Below are positions 37,883 through 38,434 of a stretch of 38,434 nt of DNA, one piece after another; the first letter of the stretch is position 1; each line of letters opens with the position of its first letter. Source of the stretch: Streptomyces laculatispora (lineage in GTDB: Bacteria > Actinomycetota > Actinomycetes > Streptomycetales > Streptomycetaceae); the NCBI RefSeq assembly GCF_017353455.1, contig NZ_JAFMPZ010000498.1, forward strand, positions 1 to 38,434, given 5' to 3'. The notes beneath the pieces are model-generated. The model made no database searches. It worked only from the letters and a program-made list of their open reading frames with translations, and was not told the DNA's origin. Both the position numbers and the translations under genes were made by a program.

Positions 37883-37935
37883 AGAGGTGTCGCAGCCGAG
37901 GTTCCGGGTTTCCGGCCCCCGTTCCTCCACTGATG
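37883..37935. other. attR
   Basis: Right junction. The phage half-site is 37883-37908 and the host half (GGAACGGGGGCCGG on the minus strand, coding G-T-G-A-G) starts after TT 37909-37910. With TT as the centre, the two phage half-sites share the first four positions (GGGC read outward), several scattered positions, and a seven-base block at positions 20-26 from the core. That spacing is consistent with a zinc-ribbon-domain contact in attP. Confidence 0.8.
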
Positions 37936-38434
37936 AGGTAGGAGACCCGGGCCTCCACCAGCGCCCGCAGCACCCGGTCACCACCTGGGGGTACGGTCCC
38001 CGCCGCAACCAGCTCGCCCAGCGAGAAGGCCTTGGGCCGGACCACCCGCAACGACAGGCAGGTCGATCCGACCGACACCGGTGGCAGCACGGCGTGCATC
38101 CGGGTCCCGTCCGGAAGCCGCGCGTCCACCCAGGGCCTGGCATCGTCCAGCCGCCGCCCCGCCACGGCGGCGAGCCGCTGCGCGAGCCTGCGCACCGCCG
38201 CCGCATCGGCGAAGGTCACCCCGGTGAGTTCGAGTCCGCGGCCCCGGTCCACCCACACCCGGTCGGGCGCGGACACCAGGACATCGGTGACCGCCGGATC
38301 CGCGAGGAGCGGCTCCAGCACGCCGGTCCCGATCAACTCGCCACGCAGCTCATCTGCGGCGCACAGCACTTCGGCGTCCCCCAGGAGTCGCCCCTGCGCC
38401 CGCAGCGCGGCCGCGACCCCGGCCGGGGTCGGCG
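37911..38434 (-). pseudogene. tadA: tadA secretion ATPase, 5' half (runs off window)
   Basis: N-terminal part of the TadA/CpaF ATPase, continuing beyond the right edge; about 174 residues are visible. Recognisable segments are GVLEPLLADPAVTDVLV (N-terminal domain), DARLPDGTRMHAVLPP, LSLRVVRPKAFSLGELV and the start of the P-loop, LISGGTGAG. The next codon on this side is AAC (Asn) rather than AAG (Lys), because phage DNA begins there. Translation would run on for about 397 codons of antisense phage sequence to a stop at 36720, giving a chimera without the Walker A lysine, Walker B or hexamer contacts. Excision across TT rebuilds the intact motif. Homologous Streptomyces loci usually have a septum-site-determining/TadZ-like gene upstream, which would lie off the window. 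Confidence 0.88.

Larger units (their letters stand above)
1192..37910. mobile_element. Complete serine-integrase siphovirus prophage
   Basis: A 36.7-kb insertion between the two halves of tadA, with the integrase at the left end. It contains in order a lysogeny control region, replication genes, packaging genes, an HK97-type head, a long non-contractile tail module (tape measure, no sheath gene), lysis genes and an antirepressor/accessory arm. No disrupted structural gene was seen, so it may be inducible. The crossover is placed at TT 1192-1193 and TT 37909-37910. This keeps tadA in frame after excision and gives the reconstructed attP equally spaced symmetric arms. Confidence 0.9.

Noticed and set aside
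36720..37910. Minus-strand extension of tadA into phage DNA
   Set aside because: It would be translated as a chimeric tail in the lysogen but is antisense to the cargo genes and not a real domain.
37900..37913. Ungapped GGAA match between the two junctions as an attachment core
   Set aside because: That alignment would restore tadA out of frame and breaks attP symmetry; the codon-phased TT alignment does neither.

Overview
The window is high-GC actinobacterial DNA, almost certainly Streptomyces. GTG starts are frequent, genes overlap by 4 bp (ATGA/GTGA), terminators are GC-rich hairpins without long T tracts, and the protein families are streptomycete. It holds one apparently complete temperate siphovirus prophage of about 36.7 kb (crossover 1192-1193 to 37909-37910) between two halves of a host tadA gene for a Tad/Flp pilus secretion ATPase. 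The 5' half of tadA is at the right edge (37911-38434, minus strand, running off the window). The 3' half (624-1193) and the start of tadB (1-627) are at the left edge. The junction lies inside the Walker A codons. Joining the host flanks across a TT dinucleotide restores G-A-G-K-T-T-L-L in frame.

Left arm (1203-4387): a large serine integrase starts about 10 bp from the crossover. It converges with a divergently regulated XRE/coiled-coil repressor (2751-3902, minus), and an operator-rich control region (3903-4099) separates the repressor from an excisionase-like HTH gene that begins the rightward genes.

Early region (4411-14998): small unknown genes, then a plasmid-like replication module of prim-pol primase, RepA-like helicase and SSB. 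The helicase stop codon begins an array of twelve 9- and 12-bp iterons in two convergent sets (7422-7614), a strong origin candidate. A 24-bp perfect palindrome (8180-8203) follows. Next come small zinc-finger and HTH proteins, one probably leaderless, and a block of small membrane proteins (12077-14271).

Late region (15347-33998): HNH endonuclease, small and large terminase, HK97-type portal, protease and capsid, connector and neck proteins, and two tandem paralogous tail-tube-like proteins. A tail chaperone pair carries a canonical -1 slippery site (GGGAAAA), followed by the tape measure, a large tail-tip protein, a tail-located poly-gamma-glutamate hydrolase-like enzyme, a fibre-like protein, an amidase endolysin and holin-like membrane proteins.

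Right arm (34000-37908): a ~400-bp regulatory gap with three spaced direct repeats, an antirepressor starting at TTG, a second large XRE regulator, a hairpin with two mutually exclusive folds, five small overlapping accessory genes, a terminator and the attR arm. The inferred logic is as follows. The integrase inserts and excises the phage, switching tadA off and on. The repressor holds the early promoter and the antirepressor may release it. Prim-pol, helicase and SSB copy the circular form. The late genes build and release an HK97-like siphovirus particle.
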